Of a stretch of DNA of 64,000 bases, positions 51,388 to 59,144 are shown one piece after another; position 1 is the first letter of the stretch; each line of letters starts with the position of its first letter. The DNA is taken from positions 1 to 64,000 of the forward strand of contig NZ_AXAL01000028.1 in NCBI RefSeq assembly GCF_000472785.1, given 5' to 3'. The notes beneath the pieces were generated by a model. It was not told the DNA's origin. It worked only from the letters and a program-made list of their open reading frames with translations, and did not search any database. Source of the DNA: Mesorhizobium loti CJ3sym (GTDB taxonomy: Bacteria; Pseudomonadota; Alphaproteobacteria; Rhizobiales; Rhizobiaceae). The position numbers and the translations under genes were made by a program.

Positions 51388-52305
51388 TTGAAAGCCAAAC
51401 TGGGCATGTCCCCCATCGCGTGGTGGAACGACGATCTTGCCGAACTCAGCGATGACGTGTCGCTGGAGGAATGCCTGCGCCAGTCGCGTTCGGCCGGGTT
51501 CACCGGCATGGAAATGGGCCGGCGCTTTCCCAACGACCCCAATGTCATGCTGCCGATCCTGAAAAAGGCCGATGTGACGCTGTGCGGCGGCTGGTTCTCG
51601 GGCACGCTGGTCGATGAAGACATGAGCAAGAACAAGGATCGCATCCAGCCGATGATCGACCTGTTCAAGGCGGTGAACGCGCCTTGCATCGTCTATGGCG
51701 AGGTTGGCCGCTCGATCCAGGGCGACCGTTCGAAGCCGCTCGCCACCAAGCCGAAACTCAACAGCGACGAGATGAAGGCCTATGCGAAGCGCCTGACCGA
51801 ATTCGGCGAATGGTGCGCCGAACAAGGCATGCCGTTGTCCTATCACCACCACATGGCGGCGGTGGTCGAGACCGAGCCGGAACTCGATGCCTTCATGCGC
51901 CATTCCGGGGCCGGCATTCCGCTGCTGCTCGACGCCGGCCACCTGGCCTTTGCCGGCGGCGACGTGCTGCGCGCCATCGACAACCACCACAAGCGCATCA
52001 GCCACGTGCATGTGAAGGATGTGCGCATGGGTGTGATCGACGGGCTCGACCGCACGAAGCAATCTTTCCTCGACGCCGTGGCGCTCGGCGCCTTCACCGT
52101 GCCGGGCGACGGCTCGCTGGATTTCGGCGCCATCGTGCAGCGCTTCGCCGACCATGGCTATGAAGGCTGGTTCGTGGTCGAGGCCGAGCAGGACCCGAAG
52201 AAGAACCCGCCGCTGAAAATGGCTGAAGTCGGCCACAAGGAGCTGATGCGGGTGATGACAGCTGCCGGCTACACGGTGGAGACACAGGGCTTCCCGAATG
52301 CCTGA
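51388..52305 (+). CDS. iolE: Inosose dehydratase
   Basis: A 305-residue xylose-isomerase-like TIM-barrel protein that dehydrates scyllo-inosose to the trihydroxycyclohexanedione. The N-terminus KLGMSPIAWWNDDLAE, the metal-site regions SYHHHMAAVVETEPELD and LLLDAGHLAFAGGD, and HVHVKDVRMGV are family-like. The start is a TTG at 51388 with CTGGAGTGACGAC before it. It follows iolD after a palindromic repeat. Confidence 0.93.
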   Translation: MKAKLGMSPIAWWNDDLAELSDDVSLEECLRQSRSAGFTGMEMGRRFPNDPNVMLPILKKADVTLCGGWFSGTLVDEDMSKNKDRIQPMIDLFKAVNAPCIVYGEVGRSIQGDRSKPLATKPKLNSDEMKAYAKRLTEFGEWCAEQGMPLSYHHHMAAVVETEPELDAFMRHSGAGIPLLLDAGHLAFAGGDVLRAIDNHHKRISHVHVKDVRMGVIDGLDRTKQSFLDAVALGAFTVPGDGSLDFGAIVQRFADHGYEGWFVVEAEQDPKKNPPLKMAEVGHKELMRVMTAAGYTVETQGFPNA

Positions 52306-52348
52306 CGCGATGGGTTCACGGCGGGGCAGGTTGCTGTAGATTGGCCCG

Positions 52349-52567
52349 ATGAAAGATTCCGAGCACCCGTTCTTCCGCCCGCTGTGGCGTCGTGTCGCCG
52401 TCGTCGCGGTGTGTGTCATCTGGTCGATCATCGAGTTCGCCACCGGCACGCCGTTCTGGGGCGTCATCGCGCTGGGCTTTGCCGGCTATGGCGTCTGGCA
52501 GTTTTTTTATCTCTACAATCCGGTCGACGAGGTGAAGCCCCCGGTCGAGACCGAACCGAAGGAGTAA
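52349..52567 (+). CDS. Small two-helix membrane protein, 72 aa, between iolE and iolB
   Basis: A 72-residue protein with two hydrophobic stretches (VAVVAVCVIWSIIEFATG and FWGVIALGFAGYGVWQFFYL) and a charged tail (DEVKPPVETEPKE). It begins FRPLWRR and may resemble DUF3329-type small membrane proteins. It lies 43 bases after iolE and four bases before iolB, so it is co-transcribed with inositol genes. Its role is unknown. Confidence 0.75.
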   Translation: MKDSEHPFFRPLWRRVAVVAVCVIWSIIEFATGTPFWGVIALGFAGYGVWQFFYLYNPVDEVKPPVETEPKE

Positions 52568-52571
52568 CCCG

Positions 52572-53384
52572 ATGTCGAAACTGCTCGTCAAAGCCGACAA
52601 GGGCCATGGCCGCGTTGCCCATGTGACGCCGAAGACCGCCGGCTGGACCTATGTCGGTTTCGACCTGCACCGGCTGCGGCCGGGCGAAAGCGCCTCAGGC
52701 AAAACGGACGATCGCGAAGTTTGCCTCGTGTTCGTCACCGGCAAGGGCAACGCCAAGGCCGGCGGCAAGGATCTAGGCCTGCTCGGCGAGCGCATGTCGC
52801 CCTTCGAGGGCAAGCCGTGGTCGGTCTATGTGCCCGAAGGATCGGATTGGTCGGTGACGGCAGATACCGATCTCGAACTCGCGGTCTGCTCGGCACCCGG
52901 TCTCGGTGGCGGCCTGCCGGTTCGGGTGATAGCACCGGACGATCTCGGCCAGGAGGTGCGCGGCAAGGGCACCAACACGCGCTACGTCACCAACATCCTG
53001 CCCGAAGGCAAGCCAGCCGATTCCTTGCTGGTGGTCGAGGTCATCACGCCTGGCGGCCACACGTCGAGCTATCCGCCGCACAAGCATGACCAGGACAATC
53101 TGCCAGCCGAATCCTATCTCGAGGAAACCTACTATCATCGCCTCAACCCGCCGCAGGGCTTCGCCTTCCAGCGCGTCTATACCGACGCAGACGGGAGCGG
53201 CCATCGCGCGCTCGACGAAGCCATGGCGATCGAGGATGGCGATGTCGTGCTGGTGCCCAAGGGTTATCACCCCTGCGCCGCCTGCCATGGTTATGATCTC
53301 TATTATCTCAACGTCATGGCCGGGCCGAAGCGGACGTGGAAATTCCACAATGCGCCAGAGCACGAATGGTTGATGAAGGCCTGA
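52572..53384 (+). CDS. iolB: 5-deoxy-glucuronate isomerase
   Basis: A 270-residue bicupin enzyme that isomerises 5-deoxy-D-glucuronate to 2-deoxy-5-keto-D-gluconate. The metal-binding cupin motif appears in TSSYPPHKHDQDN with EESYYHR-type context (EETYYHRLNPPQGFAFQRVY), and the late GYHPCAACHGYDLYYLNVMA motif supplies further ligands. The length is normal. It closes the iolCDE-x-B operon. Confidence 0.94.
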   Translation: MSKLLVKADKGHGRVAHVTPKTAGWTYVGFDLHRLRPGESASGKTDDREVCLVFVTGKGNAKAGGKDLGLLGERMSPFEGKPWSVYVPEGSDWSVTADTDLELAVCSAPGLGGGLPVRVIAPDDLGQEVRGKGTNTRYVTNILPEGKPADSLLVVEVITPGGHTSSYPPHKHDQDNLPAESYLEETYYHRLNPPQGFAFQRVYTDADGSGHRALDEAMAIEDGDVVLVPKGYHPCAACHGYDLYYLNVMAGPKRTWKFHNAPEHEWLMKA

Positions 53385-53523
53385 CCGTTCTGCGTTTCCG
53401 GGTGAACTTATTGGTCCAGCTCGGGAAAATCGTCGGCTAAGGACTTCTCGGGGCGATTTGCCTTCGAAAACCCTCAGAAGCTTCGTCAATCCGTCATGGA
53501 AATCACCTATGGCAGCGAGGCTA

Positions 53524-53572
53524 GTGCATGTCGCCCAAAAGTGTGTAGCGGTTTTGGGGCAACGACATGCAC
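53524..53572. repeat. Conserved rhizobial inverted repeat (GTGCATGTCG element)
   Basis: GTGCATGTCG with CCCAAAA on the left and TTTTGGGG with CGACATGCAC on the right form an interrupted inverted repeat around GTGTGTAGCGG. Elements of this shape are frequent in intergenic DNA of Rhizobiales. Its function is not established; it could be a promoter-linked palindrome or a small mobile unit. It lies 52 bases before the DUF1045 start. Confidence 0.6.
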
Positions 53573-53583
53573 CAAATGAAGAC

Positions 53584-53611
53584 TTAAAGCGCGCATCGCG
53601 GCGCGCTTTAA
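53584..53611 (+). repeat. Hairpin TTAAAGCGCGC before the DUF1045 gene
   Basis: TTAAAGCGCGC and GCGCGCTTTAA pair perfectly over 11 bp around ATCGCG. The hairpin ends 13 bases before the ATG, directly ahead of a GAGGACC ribosome site, so it would lie in the 5' leader. It directly follows the GTGCATGTCG element and is probably part of the same repeat unit. Confidence 0.5.
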
Positions 53612-53623
53612 CGAGGACCTCCC

Positions 53624-54331
53624 ATGCGTTATGCCATCTATTTCACCCCAAGGCAGGACGAACCGCTGGCGCGGATCGCCGCCAATTGGCTGGGCCGCGA
53701 CCCGTTCGGCGCCGCGACGAAGCCGGTCGAGGCCGTGGCTGATCTGGCGGCAGCGGAGGTTGCCTTCCACACCGCTTCTGCCCGCCGCTATGGCTTCCAC
53801 GCGACGCTGAAAGCGCCCTTCCGCCTGGCTGCCAACGAGACGGAGACCTCGCTGCGCGCCGCACTCGACCACTTTGCCGAGGCGACGCCGGTGGTGACGA
53901 TCCCGCGTCTCGTCGTCAGCCAGATCGACAGCTTCTTCGCGCTGGTGCCGGAAGGCCCGCTGCCGCCGCTCAACCGCTTCGCCGACGAGGTCGTGCGCGA
54001 CTTCGACCGCTTTCGCGCGCCGTTGAGCGATGCCGAGATCGAACGACGCAGCCCGGATTCGCTGAAGCCGGCCGAGTTTCGCAACCTCTGCCAATGGGGC
54101 TACCCCTATGTCTTTGAGACCTTCCGCTTCCACATGACGCTGTCCGGCCGGGCCGGGCCACAGGAAAGCCCTCGCCTGCGCGCAGCAATCGACAGCCTGT
54201 TCGCGGATATACTGCGGCAGCCGGTTCTGGTCGACGCGCTGACGCTGTTTGTCGAACCCGAGCCGGGTGCGCCGTTCATGGTGCTTTCCCAGCATGCGTT
54301 GGGACGCCGCCCCGCCAGAAAAATCGCCTGA
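53624..54331 (+). CDS. DUF1045 phosphonate-associated protein (2H phosphoesterase-like)
   Basis: A 235-residue protein of the 2H-phosphoesterase fold. The two His-x-Thr motifs are FHATLKAPFRLA and FHMTLSGRAGP, which form the expected active-site pair. DUF1045 genes commonly adjoin phnM and phnN in phosphonate clusters, and do so here. A role in processing a cyclic or linear ribosyl phosphate is plausible but unproven. Start at 53624 with GAGGACCTCCC before it. Confidence 0.82.
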   Translation: MRYAIYFTPRQDEPLARIAANWLGRDPFGAATKPVEAVADLAAAEVAFHTASARRYGFHATLKAPFRLAANETETSLRAALDHFAEATPVVTIPRLVVSQIDSFFALVPEGPLPPLNRFADEVVRDFDRFRAPLSDAEIERRSPDSLKPAEFRNLCQWGYPYVFETFRFHMTLSGRAGPQESPRLRAAIDSLFADILRQPVLVDALTLFVEPEPGAPFMVLSQHALGRRPARKIA

Positions 54332-54380
54332 ACAAGCCCTGCCCCAAGTATCAAGGCCAAAGAATCAAAGACTGCCTGAA

Positions 54381-55535
54381 ATGACCGCCGAGACCGTTCT
54401 TTCCAACGCCCGCATCGTGCTTGCCGACGAGATCGTCGAGGGGTCGCTGGTGCTGCGTGACGGCCTTATCGCCGGCATCGATGCAGGTGCTGGCCAAACC
54501 GGCAGGAACATGGCCGGCGAGGACATGGGCGGCGACTACATCATTCCCGGCCTGGTCGAACTGCACACCGACCATCTGGAGGGCCACTACGCGCCGCGGC
54601 CGAAAGTGCGCTGGAACCCGATCGCCGCCGTGCTTGCCCATGACGCGCAAGTGGCGACCGCCGGCATCACCACCGTACTCGACGCCTTGCGCGTCGGCAT
54701 GGATGAGGACGCCGACCTGACATCGGACGACATCCGCAAGCTGGCCGACGCGATCGAGGACAGCGTGCAGCAGGATCGCCTGCGTGCCGACCACTTCCTG
54801 CATCTGCGCTGCGAGGTTTCGGCGCCGGACTGCCTCCAGGCTTTTGCCAATTTCGACGAGGACGAGCGGGTCAAGCTGGCATCGCTGATGGACCATGCGC
54901 CGGGACAGCGCCAGTTCGTCAATCTCGAAACCTATGCCTATTATTACCAGCGCAAGCTGAAGCTGACCGACCGTGACTTCAAGCTGTTCTGCGAGAAGCG
55001 GATGGGCGAATCGGCGCGCAATTCGGCACCCAACCGGGCGGTGATCGCGGCTGCCTGCCACGAGCGCGGCATCGTGCTGGCCAGCCATGACGACGCAACA
55101 ATTGGCCATGTCGGCGAGGCGATCGAACAAGGCGTGCGCGTTGCCGAATTCCCGACCACGCAAGAGGCCGCCAGGGCCTCGAAAGAGGCCGGGCTCGGCG
55201 TTCTGATGGGCGCGCCCAATGTCATGCGCGGTTCCTCGCATTCGGGCAATGTTTCGGCCCGCACGCTGGCCAGCGATGGCCTGCTCGACATATTGTCATC
55301 CGACTACATTCCCTTCAGCCTTATCCAGTCCGCTTTCTTCCTCGGCGACGTGGTCGAAGGCATTTCGCTGCCGCAGGCGGTCGCGATGGTGTCGAAGAAC
55401 CCGGCGGAAGCGGTTGGCCTCAACGACCGCGGCGTCATCGAGCAGGGCCGCCGCGCCGATCTGGTGCGCGTGCGCGTCGACGACCATGTTCCAGTGGTGC
55501 GCACCGTCTGGCGGCAGGGGCGCCGGGTCGCATGA
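54381..55535 (+). CDS. phnM: Alpha-D-ribose 1-methylphosphonate 5-triphosphate diphosphatase
   Basis: A 384-residue amidohydrolase-superfamily PhnM. The metal motif VELHTDHLEGHYAPRPKVRW, the carboxylated-Lys region, LASHDDATIGHV and SDYIPFSLIQSAFFL are typical. It removes pyrophosphate during carbon-phosphorus-bond cleavage. The ATG at 54381 lies inside a longer open frame and gives the expected N-terminus. It overlaps phnN by four bases (ATGA). Confidence 0.92.
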   Translation: MTAETVLSNARIVLADEIVEGSLVLRDGLIAGIDAGAGQTGRNMAGEDMGGDYIIPGLVELHTDHLEGHYAPRPKVRWNPIAAVLAHDAQVATAGITTVLDALRVGMDEDADLTSDDIRKLADAIEDSVQQDRLRADHFLHLRCEVSAPDCLQAFANFDEDERVKLASLMDHAPGQRQFVNLETYAYYYQRKLKLTDRDFKLFCEKRMGESARNSAPNRAVIAAACHERGIVLASHDDATIGHVGEAIEQGVRVAEFPTTQEAARASKEAGLGVLMGAPNVMRGSSHSGNVSARTLASDGLLDILSSDYIPFSLIQSAFFLGDVVEGISLPQAVAMVSKNPAEAVGLNDRGVIEQGRRADLVRVRVDDHVPVVRTVWRQGRRVA

Positions 55536-56161
55536 TGGTGTCGGCATCGATCGAGCGTGAATTGTCGGCTGAAGAGTTTCCGATTCGCCATGGCGTCTTT
55601 GTCGCCGTCGTGGGCCCCAGTGGCGCCGGCAAGGACACAGTAATTGACTATGCCCGCGCGCTTTTCGCTGATGAGACCCGGCTGGAGTTCGTCCGTCGCG
55701 TCATCACCAGGCCGAGCGATGCGGCGAGCGAGGACCACGACACGCTGGCCGACGCCGCCTTCATCGAAGCCGAGGCCGACGGCGCCTTTGCCATTTCCTG
55801 GGAAGCGCATGGCTTGCGCTATGGCCTTCCGGCCGATGTCGACTGGTCGGTCACCAATGGCCATGTCGCGGTCGCCAATGTATCGCGCGCGATTATTCCG
55901 GTGCTGCGCGAGCGCTATGCCAATCTGGCCATCGTCGAAATCACCGCCTCGCCTGATGTGCTGGCCGAACGGCTGGCGATGCGCGGCCGCGAGTCGCGCG
56001 GCGAAGTGCTGGCGCGGCTGGCACGTAGCGCCAATGTGACGCTGTCGGGCCCCGGCGTGACCTCGATCGACAACAGCGGCCCGCGCGAAGTGGCCGGCGA
56101 GCGCTTCGCCGAGCTGCTGCGCAAGGCCATGGCCTTCTCCGACATGTCGGGCCTGATCTGA
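55532..56161 (+). CDS. phnN: Ribose 1,5-bisphosphate phosphokinase
   Basis: A 209-residue guanylate-kinase-like PhnN that makes PRPP from ribose 1,5-bisphosphate. Walker A is VAVVGPSGAGKDTVIDYARA. RRVITRPSDAASEDHDTLAD and FAISWEAHGLRYGLPADVDW are family motifs. The start overlaps the phnM stop. No phnGHIJKL genes follow; the next gene begins about 200 bases later and is unrelated. Confidence 0.92.
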   Translation: MMVSASIERELSAEEFPIRHGVFVAVVGPSGAGKDTVIDYARALFADETRLEFVRRVITRPSDAASEDHDTLADAAFIEAEADGAFAISWEAHGLRYGLPADVDWSVTNGHVAVANVSRAIIPVLRERYANLAIVEITASPDVLAERLAMRGRESRGEVLARLARSANVTLSGPGVTSIDNSGPREVAGERFAELLRKAMAFSDMSGLI

Positions 56162-56359
56162 TTTAGCTAGGCGCGCATCTTCGAGCCTCGGCGTGTGCGG
56201 CTCGACTGGACCGAAGCACCGCTTCGCTGATGCTTCACTTGCTTTGCCACAGCTTCCGGAGCGCTATGTGGTGCTGAACGCACATGTGATTCTAGGCTAC
56301 GTTTCCCGGGAAAGCCGCCCGGAGTATCCGGGGCGAACAAGACAGGACAGGAAGCCTCC

Positions 56360-57115
56360 ATGCAGAGTCTGACACCCATTCTCTCGACGATCACGGCGGC
56401 GTTTCTCGCCTCTGTCGTCGAGGTCGTGGAAGCCTTCACCATCGTGCTTGCGGTCGGCGTGACGCGCAGCTGGCGCCCGGCACTGACAGGTGCGGCCCTG
56501 GCGCTGGCGGTGCTGGCGGCGCTGGTGCTGGCATTTGGCCCGCTGCTGGCGCTGATACCCATCACCACGCTGCAATTCGTCGTCGGGGTGCTGCTGATCC
56601 TGTTCGGCATGCGCTGGCTGCGAAAGGCCATCCTGCGCAGCGTCGGCGTCATCGCGCTGCATGACGAAGAGGCGGCCTTCGCCAAGGAGACAGCCGCCCT
56701 GAACCAGCAGGCCAATGATCGCCGCGCCGACTACCTCGCCGGACTGGCCTCGTTCAAAGCGGTGCTGCTGGAAGGCGTCGAGGTGGTGTTCATCGTGATT
56801 GCCGTCGGCGCCGCTCACGGGCAGACGCTGTACGCCGGCCTGGGCGCGCTGGCGGCCTTCATCCTGGTGATGCTCATCGGCCTGGTAATCCACCGGCCAC
56901 TAGCGCGTGTGCCGGAGAATGCGCTGAAATTCGTGGTGGGGCTGATGCTCACCAGCTTCGGAATCTTCTGGACCGGTGAGGGCATCGGTGCCGACTGGCC
57001 GGGCGCCGATCTCGCTCTGCTCGCCATCTTCGCCATCGTGGCGCTGGCATCCTTTGCCATGGTGCGCTGGCTGCGCAGCACCTATCCCTTATCGGCCGGA
57101 GGGCTCGCCCGATGA
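56360..57115 (+). CDS. Membrane protein with duplicated E-x-x-E motif (COG4280-like)
   Basis: A 251-residue protein with about seven hydrophobic segments in two similar halves. VVEVVEAFTIVLAVG (first half) and LLEGVEVVFIVIAVG (second half) carry the same E-x-x-E motif within a membrane helix, as in FTR1-type iron permeases and related transporters. The family appears to be COG4280, of unknown substrate; a metal-ion role is possible. It is coupled to the next gene by a four-base overlap. Confidence 0.65.
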   Translation: MQSLTPILSTITAAFLASVVEVVEAFTIVLAVGVTRSWRPALTGAALALAVLAALVLAFGPLLALIPITTLQFVVGVLLILFGMRWLRKAILRSVGVIALHDEEAAFAKETAALNQQANDRRADYLAGLASFKAVLLEGVEVVFIVIAVGAAHGQTLYAGLGALAAFILVMLIGLVIHRPLARVPENALKFVVGLMLTSFGIFWTGEGIGADWPGADLALLAIFAIVALASFAMVRWLRSTYPLSAGGLAR

Positions 57116-57327
57116 ACGCCATTCGTCTTGTTGCCAGGGAATTCTTCGGCATGTTCGTCGATGACGGCAATCTGGCGGTGCTCGCGCTGGTGCTGGTGGC
57201 CGCCATCGCGGCAGCGGTGAAGCTGCTTGCACTGCCGCCGCTCATCGGCGGGGCGCTGCTTCTGGTCGGCTGCCTCGCCATCCTGTTGCAAAGCGTTCGT
57301 CGCGCGGCAGGCGCGATCAAGCGGTAG
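57112..57327 (+). CDS. Small two-helix membrane protein, 71 aa
   Basis: A 71-residue protein with two hydrophobic stretches (LAVLALVLVAAIAAAVKLLA and LIGGALLLVGCLAILLQSVR) and a basic C-terminus. It overlaps the preceding membrane-protein gene (ATGA) and is probably its partner subunit. No family name was recognised. Confidence 0.65.
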   Translation: MNAIRLVAREFFGMFVDDGNLAVLALVLVAAIAAAVKLLALPPLIGGALLLVGCLAILLQSVRRAAGAIKR

Positions 57328-57448
57328 CATCGACAAGCACCATCGGCCGACGTCGGAACCATGGACGTCGGATGTAAAACCTAAAATCATGGTACCGGTA
57401 TCACGATAGTACAACTTCCTGCCTGAGCGATCGTAGACAGGCGAATAA

Positions 57449-57472
57449 CATTATAATAGCATACCATTATAA
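57449..57472 (+). promoter_or_regulatory. AT-rich repeat, candidate operator before amino-acid ABC genes
   Basis: CATTATAA occurs twice, at 57449-57456 and 57465-57472, and TTATAAT-N8-ATTATAA (57451-57472) is also an inverted repeat. It is the most AT-rich point in the 282-base gap 57328-57609 and is likely a regulator site or promoter element for the transporter genes. The regulator is unknown; no regulator gene adjoins it. Confidence 0.45.
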
Positions 57473-57609
57473 CTCGTAGAGGAACCGCTAAATCCCGGGT
57501 TTGCAAGGGATGGCAGCGGGCGAGACCGATCTGTTTCAAATCCTTGGGCGGCCAGCGCCCCGCACGAGCGATGTCGACACGAGGCGCCCAAAATGCATGG
57601 GAGGAAAAC

Positions 57610-58410
57610 ATGCGGACTTTCCTGAGAGGAGCCGGCGTTCTGCTGGTGCTGGCGCTGTCGGCGTTGATGCCGTCCATCGCGTCAGCCCAATCGGTCGAGG
57701 ATATCATCTCGCGCGGCAAGCTGGTCGTCGCCATCGACACAACGACGCCGCCCTACGGATTTCTCGACGCCAATCTGAAGCCGACCGGTTTCGACATCGA
57801 GGTCGCCAACAAGATGGGCGAGGCGCTCGGCGTTCCCGTCGAATTCGTCACCGTCACCTCGCCCGGCCGTATCCCGGCGCTGCTGACCAAGCAGGTCGAT
57901 GCGGTGATCTCGATCTTCTCGATCACGCCCGCGCGTGCCATCCAGATCGACTATTCGATCCCCTATGCCGGCCAGTCGGCGGTGGTGATCGCGCCGAAGA
58001 GCACCAGCATCAAGGGCGTCGCCGACCTGCTCGGCAAGAAGGTTGGCCTGACGCGCGGCACCGGCGAGGACGGGCTGCTGACCAAGGCCGCTGAAACCAA
58101 TCCAGGCATCGAGATCCTGCGCTTCGACGACTATTCCTCGCTGCTACAGGCAATGGTGTCTGGCCAGATCGATGCCATGGGTGGCGGCGACTATGGCGAG
58201 ATCTATTTGAAGAAGGCCCAGAATGGCGACGCCTTCGAGCAGAAATACGTGCTGAAAACCTTCTATTTCGGCATCGGCGTCGCCAAGGGCAACGACAATC
58301 TGCGCCAGTGGATCAACACCTGGCTGTTCACAATGAAGACCGACGGCACGCTGGACGCGCTGTCGATGAAATACCGGAACCAGCCACTGCCGGTGCTGCC
58401 TGTCTTCTGA
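57610..58410 (+). CDS. Amino-acid ABC transporter substrate-binding protein (family 3)
   Basis: A 266-residue periplasmic binding protein. The signal peptide is MRTFLRGAGVLLVLALSALM and onward to IASAQS. The mature start KLVVAIDTTTPPYGFLDANL, GFDIEVANKMGEALGVPVEF and the 'DAVISIFSITPAR' hinge are characteristic of polar amino-acid receptors. GGGAGGAAAAC precedes the ATG at 57610. A 10-bp hairpin lies between it and the first permease gene. Confidence 0.88.
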   Translation: MRTFLRGAGVLLVLALSALMPSIASAQSVEDIISRGKLVVAIDTTTPPYGFLDANLKPTGFDIEVANKMGEALGVPVEFVTVTSPGRIPALLTKQVDAVISIFSITPARAIQIDYSIPYAGQSAVVIAPKSTSIKGVADLLGKKVGLTRGTGEDGLLTKAAETNPGIEILRFDDYSSLLQAMVSGQIDAMGGGDYGEIYLKKAQNGDAFEQKYVLKTFYFGIGVAKGNDNLRQWINTWLFTMKTDGTLDALSMKYRNQPLPVLPVF

Positions 58411-58427
58411 TCACGCATCCGGAGTCG

Positions 58428-58450
58428 GGCGGGGCCGGATCGGCCCCGCC
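58428..58450 (+). terminator. Intercistronic hairpin after the amino-acid binding-protein gene
   Basis: GGCGGGGCCG and CGGCCCCGCC pair perfectly over 10 bp around GAT, 17 bases after the binding-protein stop. Followed by TCCTTGACC with no T-run, it is more likely an mRNA-stabilising or partial-termination hairpin than a full stop. Confidence 0.45.
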
Positions 58451-58469
58451 TCCTTGACCTCGTGACGGA

Positions 58470-59141
58470 ATGTCCATGCAAACCGCCCTGCAATTCGGCC
58501 CGATCCTGGTCCATCTCGACCTGCTGCTACGCGGGTTGGAGAAGACCATCCAGCTGGCGGCGCTGTCGATCCTGTTCGGCACCGCCATCGGCGTTCTCGG
58601 CGCCGTCGGCCGCAGTTTCGGGCCGCGTTTCCTGTCGTGGCCGATCGCCTGCTATGTCGAGCTGATCCGCAACACGCCGCTTTTGATCCAACTCTATTTC
58701 GTGTTCTTTTCGCTGCCGCTGTTCGGCTTCAAGCTGTCGAGCACCACGGCGGCCGTCGTCGCGCTCTCAATCCATCTCGGCGCCTATGCCACCGAGATAT
58801 TGCGCGCCGGCATCGAGGCCATTCCGGAAGGGCAGATCGAGGCGGCCAAGTCGCTCGGCCTCAGCCGCTACCGCATCATCCGTCATGTCGTGCTGGTGCC
58901 GGCGGCGCGCGCGGTCTACCCGTCGCTATCGGCGCAGTTCATCCTGCAGATCATGGGCACCTCGATCGTCGGGGCTATCGCGGCCGAGGAACTGACGGCG
59001 GTTGCCAACAACCTCGTCATGCAGACCTTCCGGAGCTTCGAGGTCTACATCATCATCGCGGTCATCTATTTCGTGCTCGTGCAGGCCGCCAGCCTGCTGT
59101 TTGCCGGCATCGGCAAGCTCATGTTCCGCTGGAAGGTCTAA
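58470..59141 (+). CDS. Amino-acid ABC transporter permease (HisM/GlnP-like), first
   Basis: A 223-residue permease with about five membrane segments. YVELIRNTPLLIQLYFVFF and the EAA loop EAAKSLGLSRYRIIRHVVLV are the coupling and channel motifs of His/Glu/Gln/Arg-type permeases. ATG 58470 and 58476 are both possible starts. It is paired with a second permease three bases downstream. Confidence 0.88.
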   Translation: MSMQTALQFGPILVHLDLLLRGLEKTIQLAALSILFGTAIGVLGAVGRSFGPRFLSWPIACYVELIRNTPLLIQLYFVFFSLPLFGFKLSSTTAAVVALSIHLGAYATEILRAGIEAIPEGQIEAAKSLGLSRYRIIRHVVLVPAARAVYPSLSAQFILQIMGTSIVGAIAAEELTAVANNLVMQTFRSFEVYIIIAVIYFVLVQAASLLFAGIGKLMFRWKV

Positions 59142-59144
59142 ACC

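Noticed and set aside
50370..52467. Long minus-strand frames opposite iolD and iolE
   Set aside because: Shadow frames created by high third-position GC; no motifs seen.
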